Part shown: piece after piece, positions 1 through 8,991 of the stretch | How the letters are laid out: each line of letters starts with the position of its first letter | Numbering within the stretch: position 1 is the stretch's first letter | Source: Paratractidigestivibacter sp963630635 | GTDB taxonomy: Bacteria; Actinomycetota; Coriobacteriia; Coriobacteriales; Atopobiaceae | DNA length: 64,000 nucleotides | Direction of reading: 5' to 3' | NCBI GenBank assembly: GCA_963630635.1 | Contig: CAVGOA010000007.1 | Span: 1 to 64,000 of the forward strand | Program-made: the position numbers and the translations under genes | The notes under the pieces: generated by a model | What the model was told of the DNA's origin: nothing | Database searches by the model: none | What the model saw: the letters and a program-made list of their open reading frames with translations, nothing else

Positions 1-772
1 CGCCGCCGCCACGGGCGTCGCCGTCGAGCTTGGACATGATGACGCCGTCGAAGTCCACGCGCTCGGCAAACTCGCTCACGACGTTGACGATGTCCTGGCC
101 GGTCATGGCGTCGACGACCATAAGGATCTGGTCGGGTTTGACGGCATGCTTGATGTCGACGGCCTCTTGCATCATCTCTTCGTCGATCTGCAGGCGGCCG
201 GCGGTATCGACGATGACGATGTCGTTAAGGTGGTCAACGGCCTCGCGGATGGACTCAGACGCCACCTTGACGGCGTCCTTGCCGTCGCCGCGATAAACCG
301 AGACGCCGATCTCTCCGCCCAAGGTTGCCAGCTGGTCGGCAGCCGCGGGACGGTGCGTGTCGCAGGCCGCCAAAAGCGGGCTGTGGCCCTGGCTCTTAAG
401 CAGGTAAGCCAACTTAGCGCAGGCCGTGGTCTTACCCGAGCCCTGCAGGCCCACCAGCATGATGACGTTGGGTGTGCGGTTCTGTGCCAGCGTGAGGGTC
501 GAGTCTGTGGAGCCCAAAAGCTCGGTCAGCTCGTCTAGCACAATGCGCACGACGTTTTGCGACGGCGTCAAGGAGTCCAGGACCTCGGAGGTCATGCACT
601 GCTCCTTGCAGCGCGAGACAAAGCCCTTGACCACGCGGAAGTTCACGTCGGCCTCAAGCAAGGCCATACGGATCTCGCGCATGGCGACGTTGATGTCGTC
701 CTCGGTCAGGCGCCCCTTGCCGCGGAGCTTGTCAAAGGTGTCTTGCAGGCGGTCGGACAAAGAGTTGAACAT
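1..772 (-). CDS. ffh: Signal recognition particle GTPase Ffh (SRP54), 3' part outside window
   Basis: Ffh binds the 4.5S RNA and signal sequences of nascent membrane proteins and docks with FtsY. The first 257 or so residues are present: helical N domain, then the G domain with the P-loop GLQGSGKTT at about residues 108-116, the DTAGRL motif, and SKLDGDARGGG running into the window edge. The C-terminal methionine-rich M domain is missing only because the window ends. The ATG at 772 follows the ftsY stop by four bases, so the two SRP-pathway GTPases are co-transcribed. The reading was made directly from the minus strand; identity is secure, the full length is not seen. Confidence 0.95.
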   Translation of the reverse strand, partial: MFNSLSDRLQDTFDKLRGKGRLTEDDINVAMREIRMALLEADVNFRVVKGFVSRCKEQCMTSEVLDSLTPSQNVVRIVLDELTELLGSTDSTLTLAQNRTPNVIMLVGLQGSGKTTACAKLAYLLKSQGHSPLLAACDTHRPAAADQLATLGGEIGVSVYRGDGKDAVKVASESIREAVDHLNDIVIVDTAGRLQIDEEMMQEAVDIKHAVKPDQILMVVDAMTGQDIVNVVSEFAERVDFDGVIMSKLDGDARGGG

Positions 773-776
773 CTAT

Positions 777-1676
777 CTACATCCCTTCGCCCACAAGGGC
801 GTCGCAGAAATCGGAAGCGTTGAACGTCTGGAGGTCGTCCATGGACTCACCCACGCCAATGCGGTAAATGGGCAGGTTGAGCTGGTTAGAGATGGCGACG
901 GCAATGCCGCCCTTGGCGGTGCCGTCGAGCTTGGTGACGATAAGACCGTCCAAATCCAGGGCCTCGTTGAACTCCTTGGCCTGTGCCAGGCCGTTTTGAC
1001 CGGTAGTGGCGTCGATAACCAGAACCACGGTCACGGGCACCTTGGCGCGCTTGCGAGTGACCGAGACGACCTTGGAAAGCTCGCGCATCAAGTCGCTCGA
1101 GGTGTGCAGACGCCCGGCCGTGTCGATCAAAGTGAGCTGCGCACCCGCCGCCTCGGCCTTCTCGATAACGTCGTAGCAAACAGAGGCCGGATCGGCCCCG
1201 CGCTCGCGCGTGACGACCTCGACGCCGGCGCGCTTGCCCCAGACTTCCAACTGCTCGATCGCAGCGGCACGGAAGGTATCGGCCCCGCCGATAAGCACGC
1301 CCTTGCCCTGGGCCTTGGCGCGCCCGGCCAGCTTGCCCACCGTGGTGGTCTTGCCGGCGCCGTTGATACCCACAAACAAGACGCACGACGGCGTGTCGTC
1401 AAACGGGTCACGATCGGCCGTCGCAAACTCGCAGCTCAGCCTCTGGGACAAGGCCGAGCGGATCTGACGGGCCGTGACCAGGTTCTCGCGGGCCGCGCGG
1501 TCGCGCAGGTCGTCGCAGACCCGCAGGGAAAGCTCGGCTCCCAAGTCACCCATAACCAGGGTGTTCTCCAGATCCTCCCAAAAGTCCTCGTCGACCTCGC
1601 CGCCAAGGTAGAAAATCTCGTTCATCGCCTCGCGAGAGCGCTGCAGGCCTCGCTTCAAGCTGTCCATAAAGCCCAT
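777..1676 (-). CDS. ftsY: Signal recognition particle receptor FtsY
   Basis: Membrane-associated GTPase that receives the SRP-ribosome complex. The protein has 299 residues with a short N domain and almost no acidic A domain, which is usual for Gram-positive FtsY. The NG domain shows GINGAGKTTT near residue 103, DTAGRL near 187 and TKLDGTAKGG near 250. The ATG directly follows the TAA stop of smc with no gap, so expression probably depends on translation coupled to smc. The order smc-ftsY-ffh matches other actinobacteria. Confidence 0.96.
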   Translation of the reverse strand: MGFMDSLKRGLQRSREAMNEIFYLGGEVDEDFWEDLENTLVMGDLGAELSLRVCDDLRDRAARENLVTARQIRSALSQRLSCEFATADRDPFDDTPSCVLFVGINGAGKTTTVGKLAGRAKAQGKGVLIGGADTFRAAAIEQLEVWGKRAGVEVVTRERGADPASVCYDVIEKAEAAGAQLTLIDTAGRLHTSSDLMRELSKVVSVTRKRAKVPVTVVLVIDATTGQNGLAQAKEFNEALDLDGLIVTKLDGTAKGGIAVAISNQLNLPIYRIGVGESMDDLQTFNASDFCDALVGEGM

Positions 1677-4600
1677 TTAGGCATCGACCACCTTTCCTGT
1701 AGCCTTGTCCAGGCGCTGAGAAACAACATGGCTCACGCCGTCAGCCTGCATAGAGACGCCGTACAAAACGTCGGCCTGCTCCATGGTGCGGCGCTGGTGG
1801 GAGATCACGATGAGCTGCGTGGTCTCCTTAAGGCTCTCGATAGCGTCCAAGAGCTTAGAGAGGTTCGAGTCGTCCAAAGCGGCCTCGACCTCGTCGAAAA
1901 CATAGAACGGCACGGTGCGCACGCGATAAACCGCAAACAGCAGCGCCAGAGCCGTCAGGCTCTTCTCGCCGCCGCTCATGAGCATCATCTTGGTGATGCG
2001 CTTGCCGCGCGGCTGCGCCACGATCTCGATGCCCGTCTCGGCCAGGTTGTCGGGATCGGTCATCTCGATGTGGGCCTTGCCGCCAGGGAACAGCAGCGAG
2101 AAGACCTCGCTGAAGTTCTGGTTGACCTTGTCAAAGACCACCAGGAAGCGGTTCTTCATCTTGCGGTCGATGGCGGCGTTGATCTTCTTCAGCGAATTGC
2201 GGGCGCTCTCGAGGTCAGCCACCTGCTCGTCGATGTACTCGGCGCGCTCACGCAGCTTTAAGTACTCGTCCATGGCCACTTCGTTGACGGGACCGATGTC
2301 GGCGATCTGGGCACGCAGGGTATCGCAGGTGCGCTCGGCCTCCTCGCGATTCTCTGGCGCGGGGATCTGCAGGGCCTCGTCCAGCACGGCGCCCGTCTCG
2401 GTAATGGCATCGATCGCGGCGGCGACCTTTACCTCAAGCTTACCCAAGTCGACCTTGACGTCGTTTACCTGCTCCTTAGCAGAAGTCAGGTTGGTCGACG
2501 CCGCCGAGACGGCCTCGCGGGCGTCCGAGATGGTCTTCTTCAAAGAGTCCGAGTCTGCCTCGGCCAAAGACGCGCGGTCCTTCAGGCGGCTCGCCCACTC
2601 AAGCGCGCGGCCGTGGATGGCCTCGTAGCGCTCGTGCAGCGGGTCGACGCGCAGGCGCACCACGTCCAACGCGTGGCTCGAGGCCTGCGTGGCCTCGATG
2701 CGACGGTCGTAGTCCTGCAGACTCTTGACCAGCTGCGCCGTGCGGTGCTCGTGGTTAGAGAGCCTCTCCCCCGCCATAGCCAGCTCAAGGCGCGCGTCGG
2801 AGAGCTGCCGATTGGCCGTGGCGGCGTCGCGGGCAGCCTGATCTTGATCTGCCGAGACCTGCTCAAGTTCCTCGGCAAGCTCAGCCGCGCGGGCACTGGC
2901 CTCGCGGGCGGCGCTGCGGTGCTCCTCGATGGTCTGGCGCGCCTCGGCCGCGCGGGCGCTGGCCTGGTCACGCTTGGCGCTCACCTGTGACTTCTCGCGC
3001 AAGGCAGAAGCCAGCTGGTTCTCAAGGCGGCCGCGATCGGCCGTGGTGGACTTAAGCTCAGAAGAAAGGCGGGCTTCCTCGCCCTTGGCCGCGGCAGCAG
3101 CGTTGCGGGCCTCTGCCAGGGCCTCCTGCTGCTCCTCGGTCGCCTCAAGCGCGGCTGCCAGGGCATCGGTCAGCTCGCCCATGCCCTCCTCAAGCGCGCG
3201 GATGCGGCGCTTGCGCTCAAGTGCACCGCTCTCGTTGGAGCTGGCCGTGCCCACGTGCACGCGGCCGTCGGGCAAAACCGCCACACCGTCCATCGTCACA
3301 AACGTAAGGTGCGGCCAACCCTCGTGCCCACGCAGGGCCTCGCCGGCGTCGCTGACCAGCCTTACGTCGCCGAGAAGGGCCTCCAGCAGACCGCGTGCGT
3401 CATCGCCGGCGCGAAGCTTCGAAGACAGCGCCACGCCCGGCGCCCCCTCGGCAGCCGCCCCGCTGCCGCGAGACGAGCGCAGCACCACGCTGGCTACGCC
3501 CTCGGCACCGTCAAGCCCCAGGGCGCTCGCCGCGACCTTCTCGGCGCCTGCTGCGTCTGCCACCACAAAGGCGGCCAAATCGTCGCCCAAAAGGCCTTCG
3601 AGCAACGCCTCGACCTCGGGCTCTGCGTCCACAAGGTCCGCCAGGCGGCACTCCACCACGTCCTGGGGCAAAGACTCGGCCAAGGCAGCCATCACGGGGC
3701 TCGCCTTCTCGACCTCACGGTCCACCGACTGCAGCGCGCTCAACGTGGCCTTGGCGCTCGAGAGCTTGTCGCGCGCGGCCGCCTCGGCCTCTTGGGCAGC
3801 TTTCAACGCGGCCTGGTACGTGGCGATCAGCGCGTTTTGCTCCTGCGCCTGGGCGCGCGCGGCGTCAAGGTCCTCCTCGATCCTGGCCAGCTCATCCTCG
3901 CGCTCGCCAAGCGCGGACTCGGCAGACTCGATCGTCTCGTCAAGCTGCTCCAAGCGCGAGACAAACAGCTGGTCCTCGACCTCGGCGCTCGAGATCTGCT
4001 CCTCGAGCTTGGCATAGGCCAGGGTCTGCGCATCGGCTTCCTTCTTAGCTGCGGTTTGCTCGCCAGACAGGCGGTTTACCTGCGCAGACAGCTCGTTTCT
4101 CTTGGCGGCGCTGGCTTGCGCGGTCTGCTTAAGCTCGTCGACCTTACGGGCCAGGTCGGCCTTGCGCACGCGGGCGTCAGACAGCTCACCGCACACGCGC
4201 TCGTGCTCGGCGCGCGCGTCGTTTCTCTGCTTCTCCATGGTGGACAGCTGCATGCGCATCTCGGAGAGGCGAGAAACCATGTTCTTGCCCTTCTCCTCAA
4301 GAAGCCGCATGTCAGAGTCCATGCGGCCCAGAAGCTCCTGCATACGGCGACGCTGCTCGCCCAAGTCGCCCACAAAGAGGCCCTTTTGCTCAAGAAGGCT
4401 CTGCAGCTTCTCGAGCTCGGCAGACTTCTCGTCGTAGCGGTACTGCGCAAGCTCAACGGCGGCCTCGGCCTCGCGGCTGCGGGCAGAAAGGCGGTTGTAG
4501 TTGTCCTGCAGGCGGCGCAAATCATCGACGGCCAGCTGAATCGTGAGCTCCTTAAGCTGGTCATTCAAGTCGTGCGCACGCTTGGCTTTGTCCACCTGGC

Positions 4601-5219
4601 GCTCCAGGGGCTTCAGCTGGCGGCCGATCTCTCGCGAGACTACCTTGGCGCGCGCGAGGTTCTCGTCCATCGACGCCAGCTTGCGCATGCTGCGCTCCTT
4701 GCGGCGGCGGTGCTTGGAGATATCGGCCGCCTCTTCGATGAGCGAGCGGCGCTCCTCGGGGCGGCTCGACAAAATAGAGTCCAGCTTACCCTGGCTAATA
4801 ATCGAGTGCGTGTCCTTGCCCAGGCCCGAGTCGTGCAGAATGTCCTGCACGTCCATCAGGCGAGAAGGCGCCCCGTTGATCAGGTACTCAGACTCGCCCG
4901 AGCGATACATGCGGCGGGTGATGCCCACCTCAGAAAAGTCGATGGGCAGTGTGTGATCCGAGTTGTCCAAAACCAGCGTGACCTCGGCCACGCCCACAGC
5001 GCCGCGCGCAGAAGAGCCCGAGAAGATGACGTCTTCCATGGCCTGGCCGCGCAGCATCTTTGCGCTCTGCTCGCCCAAAACCCAAAGGATGGCGTCCGAG
5101 ACGTTGGACTTGCCCGAGCCGTTGGGGCCCACGACGACAGTAAGGCCCGGGTCAAAGACCATCTGGGTCTTGTCTGCGAAGGACTTGAATCCTTTGAGCG
5201 ATAGCGACTTGAGATACAC
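1677..5219 (-). CDS. smc: Chromosome segregation ATPase SMC
   Basis: Condensin subunit of 1180 residues that organises and separates chromosomes with ScpA/ScpB. Head motifs are complete: Walker A GPNGSGKSN near residue 32, the ABC signature LMSGGEKSLTAL near 1081 and Walker B with FDEVEAALDD near 1108. Between them lie two long Ala/Glu/Arg-rich coiled coils and a central hinge at about 500-660 whose Gly/Ala-rich stretch is typical of high-GC organisms. It lies between rnc and ftsY, a conserved neighbourhood. The stop abuts the ftsY start. Confidence 0.97.
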   Translation of the reverse strand: MYLKSLSLKGFKSFADKTQMVFDPGLTVVVGPNGSGKSNVSDAILWVLGEQSAKMLRGQAMEDVIFSGSSARGAVGVAEVTLVLDNSDHTLPIDFSEVGITRRMYRSGESEYLINGAPSRLMDVQDILHDSGLGKDTHSIISQGKLDSILSSRPEERRSLIEEAADISKHRRRKERSMRKLASMDENLARAKVVSREIGRQLKPLERQVDKAKRAHDLNDQLKELTIQLAVDDLRRLQDNYNRLSARSREAEAAVELAQYRYDEKSAELEKLQSLLEQKGLFVGDLGEQRRRMQELLGRMDSDMRLLEEKGKNMVSRLSEMRMQLSTMEKQRNDARAEHERVCGELSDARVRKADLARKVDELKQTAQASAAKRNELSAQVNRLSGEQTAAKKEADAQTLAYAKLEEQISSAEVEDQLFVSRLEQLDETIESAESALGEREDELARIEEDLDAARAQAQEQNALIATYQAALKAAQEAEAAARDKLSSAKATLSALQSVDREVEKASPVMAALAESLPQDVVECRLADLVDAEPEVEALLEGLLGDDLAAFVVADAAGAEKVAASALGLDGAEGVASVVLRSSRGSGAAAEGAPGVALSSKLRAGDDARGLLEALLGDVRLVSDAGEALRGHEGWPHLTFVTMDGVAVLPDGRVHVGTASSNESGALERKRRIRALEEGMGELTDALAAALEATEEQQEALAEARNAAAAAKGEEARLSSELKSTTADRGRLENQLASALREKSQVSAKRDQASARAAEARQTIEEHRSAAREASARAAELAEELEQVSADQDQAARDAATANRQLSDARLELAMAGERLSNHEHRTAQLVKSLQDYDRRIEATQASSHALDVVRLRVDPLHERYEAIHGRALEWASRLKDRASLAEADSDSLKKTISDAREAVSAASTNLTSAKEQVNDVKVDLGKLEVKVAAAIDAITETGAVLDEALQIPAPENREEAERTCDTLRAQIADIGPVNEVAMDEYLKLRERAEYIDEQVADLESARNSLKKINAAIDRKMKNRFLVVFDKVNQNFSEVFSLLFPGGKAHIEMTDPDNLAETGIEIVAQPRGKRITKMMLMSGGEKSLTALALLFAVYRVRTVPFYVFDEVEAALDDSNLSKLLDAIESLKETTQLIVISHQRRTMEQADVLYGVSMQADGVSHVVSQRLDKATGKVVDA

Positions 5220-5273
5220 GGGCGGTTTACCCTTCGGGTTGCTGGGGCTACACAGGCGAGAAGTGCGGCGCGG

Positions 5274-5999
5274 CTAGTTGGTCATGCCCTCGCCCTCGAA
5301 GTCGCCCGGCTCGTTGTAGCCCAGGTAGACCAGGGCGTCTGCCGCGGCGGCCGACTCCGAAGACTTCTTTGAGGTTCCGCGACCGCGGCCCACGCGCCTG
5401 CCCTGGACCATGACGGCCGAGGTGAACGTGGGTGCGTGGTTGGGGCCTTCCTCCGAGCACAGGATGTACTCAGGCGCGCAGCGCATGTCTCGCTGCACGA
5501 CCTCCTGTAGGCGCGACTTGGGACTCATGGGCTTGCGTGCAAGGTCGGGCGTGATGTGGGGCTCCAACGTCTTAAGCACAAAGTCGTGGGCCGCGGTGAA
5601 GCCCCCGTCAAGGTAGAGGGCGCCCGTGATGGCCTCATAGACGTTTTCCAGCGCCGAGTGCATGCCGCGGGCGTTGGTGCCCTTCTCAGACTCGCCCATG
5701 AAGATGAGGGGCGCGATTCCCAGCGACTCGCACACCGGCGACAGCATGTTGCCGCTCACCAGCGAGATCTTAAGGCGCGTGAGCTCGCCCTCGTCCATGC
5801 GCGGAAAGCGCTCATAGAGGTCGGTGGCGATGATCGCGCCCAAAATAGAGTCGCCCAGAAACTCGAGCCTCTCGTAAGAGGCCGTGATCGTCCCCTCGAC
5901 GGCCGAGGGGTGCGTCAAGGCGGCGGCCAGCAAGCCCTTGTCTTTGAACTTGTAGCCCAGGATTTCCTCCGCCTGGGCCACGCGCTTGTGCATCTTCAC
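5274..5999 (-). CDS. rnc: Ribonuclease III
   Basis: Double-strand-specific endoribonuclease that processes rRNA precursors and structured mRNA. The 241 residues contain the catalytic box ERLEFLGDS at 43-51, the second acidic box around E122 (ENVYEAITGALYLDGG), and a C-terminal double-stranded RNA binding domain from about 160 to 230 ending in SESAAAADALVYL. It is preceded by acpP and followed after 54 bases by smc; that gap holds one GGCGAGAAG motif at 5255. Confidence 0.96.
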   Translation of the reverse strand: MKMHKRVAQAEEILGYKFKDKGLLAAALTHPSAVEGTITASYERLEFLGDSILGAIIATDLYERFPRMDEGELTRLKISLVSGNMLSPVCESLGIAPLIFMGESEKGTNARGMHSALENVYEAITGALYLDGGFTAAHDFVLKTLEPHITPDLARKPMSPKSRLQEVVQRDMRCAPEYILCSEEGPNHAPTFTSAVMVQGRRVGRGRGTSKKSSESAAAADALVYLGYNEPGDFEGEGMTN

Positions 6000-6035
6000 G
6001 TGCGGGTCTCTTTCTTAAAAATCTCGCGCCCGCGC

Positions 6036-6272
6036 CTACTGCGCGTTTTGGATGGCGTCGGCGACCTCGCCGATGGTCGAGATGTTGGCGACGTCGTCAT
6101 CATCCATGGCCAGCTCGAACTCGTCCTCAAGGGCGGTGACCAGCTCAAGAAGGTCGAAGGAATCGGCGCCCAGGTCCTTCAAGTTGGTGCTCTCGTTAAG
6201 GTCTGCGCCCTCGACGTCCAGGGTGTCGTTAACGACTTCGATGACCTTCTCGACAATGGCTTCGCGGTCCAT
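6036..6272 (-). CDS. acpP: Acyl carrier protein
   Basis: Small acidic carrier (78 residues) that holds growing fatty acyl chains on a phosphopantetheine arm. The attachment site reads ADSFDLLELV with Ser38; the usual DSLD is DSFD here, a conservative change. It lies downstream of plsX and upstream of rnc as in many bacteria, placing fatty-acid and phospholipid synthesis in the same unit. A Shine-Dalgarno-like AAGGAGG lies just upstream of the ATG. Confidence 0.95.
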   Translation of the reverse strand: MDREAIVEKVIEVVNDTLDVEGADLNESTNLKDLGADSFDLLELVTALEDEFELAMDDDDVANISTIGEVADAIQNAQ

Positions 6273-6323
6273 GTGTGCCTCCTTGTGGCGTTTGAGTTAG
6301 CTACGAGAAACGATTCTACCCTG

Positions 6324-7313
6324 TTATGCGCAAATTGCGCAGGCGTCGGCGATCTTTGCGCTCAGCTGCCCGCGAGCGGCGGCCGCGGCGTGCAGGGTGC
6401 CCTTGCGAACGGCGTCTGCGCTGGTGGCTCCGTGGCCCTTGACCACGGGCGCCTTGAGGCCCAGCAAGATGGCGCCACCGTACTCGAAGCCCGAGAGGTC
6501 GTTGGCCATGGCCTTGAGCGGCTCCTTGAGCAAAAGAAGGCCAAGCTTGGTGCTAAGCGAGCCCTTCATAGAGGCCTTCAGGGTCTTGAGCACGAACTTG
6601 CCCGTGCCCTCGATCGACTTCAAGGCCACATTGCCCGTGAAGCCGTCGCAGACAATGACGTCAAAGTCGCCGCACAAGATGTCGGTGCCCTCGGCGTTGC
6701 CCACAAAACCGCAGTCGCCCTCGGCCAGCGCCTTATGGTAGGCCAGCGCCATCTCGGAGCCCTTGGTCTCCTCGGCGCCGTTGCACAAAAGGCCCACGCG
6801 GCCGTCCTCGACCCCCAGCGCGACCTGCGCGTAGGCACGCCCCATGTGGGCAAACTGCACCATGACCTCGGGCTTCACGTCTGCGTTGGCGCCCATGTCC
6901 AAAAACACGGTCTTGTGGCCGTCAAGCCCCGGGAAAGGCAGGGCCAGCGCCGGGCGCTTGATGCCCTTGACGCGGCCCACGCCAAAGGTGGCCGCCGTCA
7001 GCACCGCGCCGGTGGATCCAGCCGAGAAAAGCCCGTCGGCACGGCCGTCGCGCACCGCAGCCGCCGCGCGAACGATGCTCGCGTCCTTCTTCTGGCGCAC
7101 GGCTTGGGCCGGGTGGTCGGACATCGTGATGACCTCTGTGGTGACCAGGGCCTCTGCACGCTCGTGTGCCGCGCAAAAGGGCTCCACGGCCTCGGCAGAG
7201 CCGGCGAGAAGGACCTTAAGGTCGCTGTCCTCGGCCAAGGCGCCGGCGACGCCCTCGAGCAAGACGGCGGGCTCTTTGTCGGCCCCCATGACGTCAACGC
7301 AGATTGTGGTCAT
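6324..7313 (-). CDS. plsX: Phosphate acyltransferase PlsX
   Basis: PlsX converts acyl-ACP to acyl-phosphate at the membrane, the first step of phospholipid synthesis with PlsY. The 329 residues begin MTTICVDVMGADKEP, a hallmark of the family, and show SAGSTGAVLTAATF and DMGANADVKPE near the middle. rpmF is upstream, the usual rpmF-plsX pairing, but a hairpin at about 7412-7440 separates them. Residues VLLAGS are encoded across a GGCGAGAAG motif. Confidence 0.96.
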   Translation of the reverse strand: MTTICVDVMGADKEPAVLLEGVAGALAEDSDLKVLLAGSAEAVEPFCAAHERAEALVTTEVITMSDHPAQAVRQKKDASIVRAAAAVRDGRADGLFSAGSTGAVLTAATFGVGRVKGIKRPALALPFPGLDGHKTVFLDMGANADVKPEVMVQFAHMGRAYAQVALGVEDGRVGLLCNGAEETKGSEMALAYHKALAEGDCGFVGNAEGTDILCGDFDVIVCDGFTGNVALKSIEGTGKFVLKTLKASMKGSLSTKLGLLLLKEPLKAMANDLSGFEYGGAILLGLKAPVVKGHGATSADAVRKGTLHAAAAARGQLSAKIADACAICA

Positions 7314-7411
7314 TTCTTCTCCTCACACAAGGCGGCGCCGAGAAAAACCTCGCGATTCTTGCCGGTCTTCTCGCCACAGCCAAATCCAAGCCCAACAAAC
7401 CCCAGGTCAAA

Positions 7412-7440
7412 CAAAAGAGGCCAGCACAAGGCCGGCCTCT
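7412..7440 (-). terminator. Hairpin between rpmF and plsX
   Basis: Ten-base arms AGAGGCCGGC and GCTGGCCTCT (one G-T pair) with a five-base loop, followed on the minus strand by TTTTGTTT. It lies 28 bases past the rpmF stop. It may end part of the abundant rpmF message and let some read on into plsX. Confidence 0.6.
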
Positions 7441-7467
7441 CATGCATGCTTAACGTGAAGTATCGCC

Positions 7468-7647
7468 CTACTCGGTGACGATGACCTCGCGGTCCTTGTA
7501 GTGACCGCAGTTGGGGCACACGTGGTGCGGGAGCTTAGGAGCGCCGCACTGGGGGCAAACGGAGCGGGAAGGAGCCGCCAGCTTGCTGTTAGCCGAACGA
7601 CGGGTGTGGGTGGCGCCGCGGCCCTTCTTTTGCTTAGGTACTGCCAT
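7468..7647 (-). CDS. rpmF: Ribosomal protein L32, zinc-ribbon form
   Basis: Large-subunit protein of 59 residues, read directly from the minus strand. It starts MAVPKQKKGRGATHTRRSA and carries two CxxC pairs (CPQC at 31-34, CPNC at 44-47), so it is the zinc-binding form. It lies downstream of the yceD-like gene, which is the common arrangement. A strong promoter lies between the two genes, so rpmF has its own supply of transcript. Confidence 0.96.
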   Translation of the reverse strand: MAVPKQKKGRGATHTRRSANSKLAAPSRSVCPQCGAPKLPHHVCPNCGHYKDREVIVTE

Positions 7648-7724
7648 GTCAAACCTCTCTTGCTTCTCTAAACGCCGCTGTGCGCGAACAACGGCGGCCT
7701 TTCTCCAAAAATCAAGCGTTGTCT

Positions 7725-7752
7725 ACTATAACACGCCTAATACCAAAGTCAA
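7725..7752 (-). promoter_or_regulatory. Sigma-70 type promoter of rpmF
   Basis: On the minus strand -35 TTGACT (7747-7752) and -10 TATAGT (7725-7730) are separated by 16 bases. The start lies about 78 bases downstream, leaving a leader with a bulged GC-rich hairpin at roughly 7673-7702. Confidence 0.8.
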
Positions 7753-7794
7753 AAGCAACAATGATTCTTCATTGATGCTTTATCGTGAACACCC

Positions 7795-8349
7795 TTAAGA
7801 CTCGTCGAGCTTGAGGTTCTTAAGGACGGCAAAGGGATTCTCCTTTGCGCGCTCGGCCGCGATCTTGGCCGCGTGCCCGCAGTCCTCCTCGTTGAGGTTG
7901 GAGCCGCAGACGGGGCAAAGGCCCAAGCAGTCCTCGTGGCACAAGACCACGTAGGGCGTCTCCATGACCAGGGCGCTCAAAAACGCGCCAGAAAGATCGA
8001 TCTCGTTATCGGGCGAGACGAGCGAGAACTCAAGGTCGTCCTCATCGTCTTCGGCGCCCTCGACGGCCGGCTCCTCAAAGAGGTAGTACTCGTCGACCTC
8101 GGCCGAGACATCGAACTCGGCGCGCTCGAGGCAGCGGTCGCACGTGCCCACCACGTGGGTGCGCAGCATACCGGAAACCAGGATGCCCTCGCCGGCGTTG
8201 GTGAGCATGACGTCGAAGTCGATGCCCTGCGGCAGCTCGAAGTCGTGCTCGCCCAGGCTGTAGGCAGCCTCGTCAAGGTGGCCTGCCTGCGGATAGGTGT
8301 CGCCGGGGTTAGCCAGGCGGTCGTCTACTTGGATGATGAACGGCTGCAT
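7795..8349 (-). CDS. DUF177 / YceD-like protein, probable rRNA accumulation factor
   Basis: The family is linked to 23S rRNA accumulation and nearly always precedes rpmF, as here. The 184 residues include a central CDRCLE motif and a C-terminal Cys cluster (CHEDCLGLCPVCGSNL, about 141-156) that probably binds zinc, and a long acidic stretch between them. The start lies two bases from the stop of the coiled-coil gene upstream. Biochemical function in actinobacteria is inferred from the family. Confidence 0.85.
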   Translation of the reverse strand: MQPFIIQVDDRLANPGDTYPQAGHLDEAAYSLGEHDFELPQGIDFDVMLTNAGEGILVSGMLRTHVVGTCDRCLERAEFDVSAEVDEYYLFEEPAVEGAEDDEDDLEFSLVSPDNEIDLSGAFLSALVMETPYVVLCHEDCLGLCPVCGSNLNEEDCGHAAKIAAERAKENPFAVLKNLKLDES

Positions 8350-8352
8350 GGC

Positions 8353-8850
8353 TTACCAGGGCACGTTGTTGGTGGTGTTGCGCGAGCCGGAGTTCTCGTC
8401 CAAGGTCTGGCGCACGCGGGTGACGGTGCTGGTCAGGCTCTTGAGGTTCTCCTCCAGGTGAGAAAGCACGGTGTCTGCGTACTCCTCGGCGTTGTAGCGG
8501 GTGTCGCGCTCGTACTGGGCGGCCTGATCGCGGATGCTCTCGGCCTGCTGCTGAGCCAGGCGAACGATTTCCTGGTCGCCGGCCAAGATCATGGCCTGCT
8601 GCTGGGCATCGGCGATGATGGAGTTGGCCTGCTGCTGGGCACGGTCAAGCGTCTCCTGCTCTTCCTTGATGATGCGGCGGGCGTCCGCGAACTCCTGCGG
8701 GAAGATGCGGCGAATCTCGTCCAGGATCTCAAAGATGTCCTCGGCGTCCAGGATCTTCTTCTGACCGCCACCGGTAAGAGGGCTCTTGGCCTCGCTCACC
8801 ATCTGCTCAAGCTCGTCGACCAAGCTCTCGATTTCCTCACCCGGCTGCAT
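8353..8850 (-). CDS. SepIVA/DivIVA-like coiled-coil protein
   Basis: The 165 residues are mostly heptad-rich helix: an N-terminal EEIESLVDELEQMVSEA segment, a middle Gln/Ala-rich region with repeated AQQQA blocks (about 95-130) and a C-terminal Asn-rich tail. Position between coaD and yceD is that of mycobacterial SepIVA, a DivIVA-domain protein needed for division and envelope growth. The assignment rests on synteny and coiled-coil character, not on a recognised catalytic motif. A role in polar growth or division is therefore an inference. Confidence 0.65.
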   Translation of the reverse strand: MQPGEEIESLVDELEQMVSEAKSPLTGGGQKKILDAEDIFEILDEIRRIFPQEFADARRIIKEEQETLDRAQQQANSIIADAQQQAMILAGDQEIVRLAQQQAESIRDQAAQYERDTRYNAEEYADTVLSHLEENLKSLTSTVTRVRQTLDENSGSRNTTNNVPW

Positions 8851-8991
8851 CCAGGTCTCCTTTCAAAGGCGCCTGACTAAGCAAAGTCAAACACGTGCAT
8901 TAGACAAATCTTTATGCATGGTACCAGATAAAACCCGACAAGACCCGCAGGCGGGCTTCTCTGCACGAATTATGAACCATCAACGGTTACT

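Noticed and set aside
426..2261. Long plus-strand frames opposite ffh, ftsY and smc
   Set aside because: Antisense shadows of high-GC genes; composition is His/Arg/Gln-rich with no family pattern.
3255..5204. 649-codon plus-strand frame inside smc
   Set aside because: Antisense shadow of the coiled-coil region of smc, which is complete.
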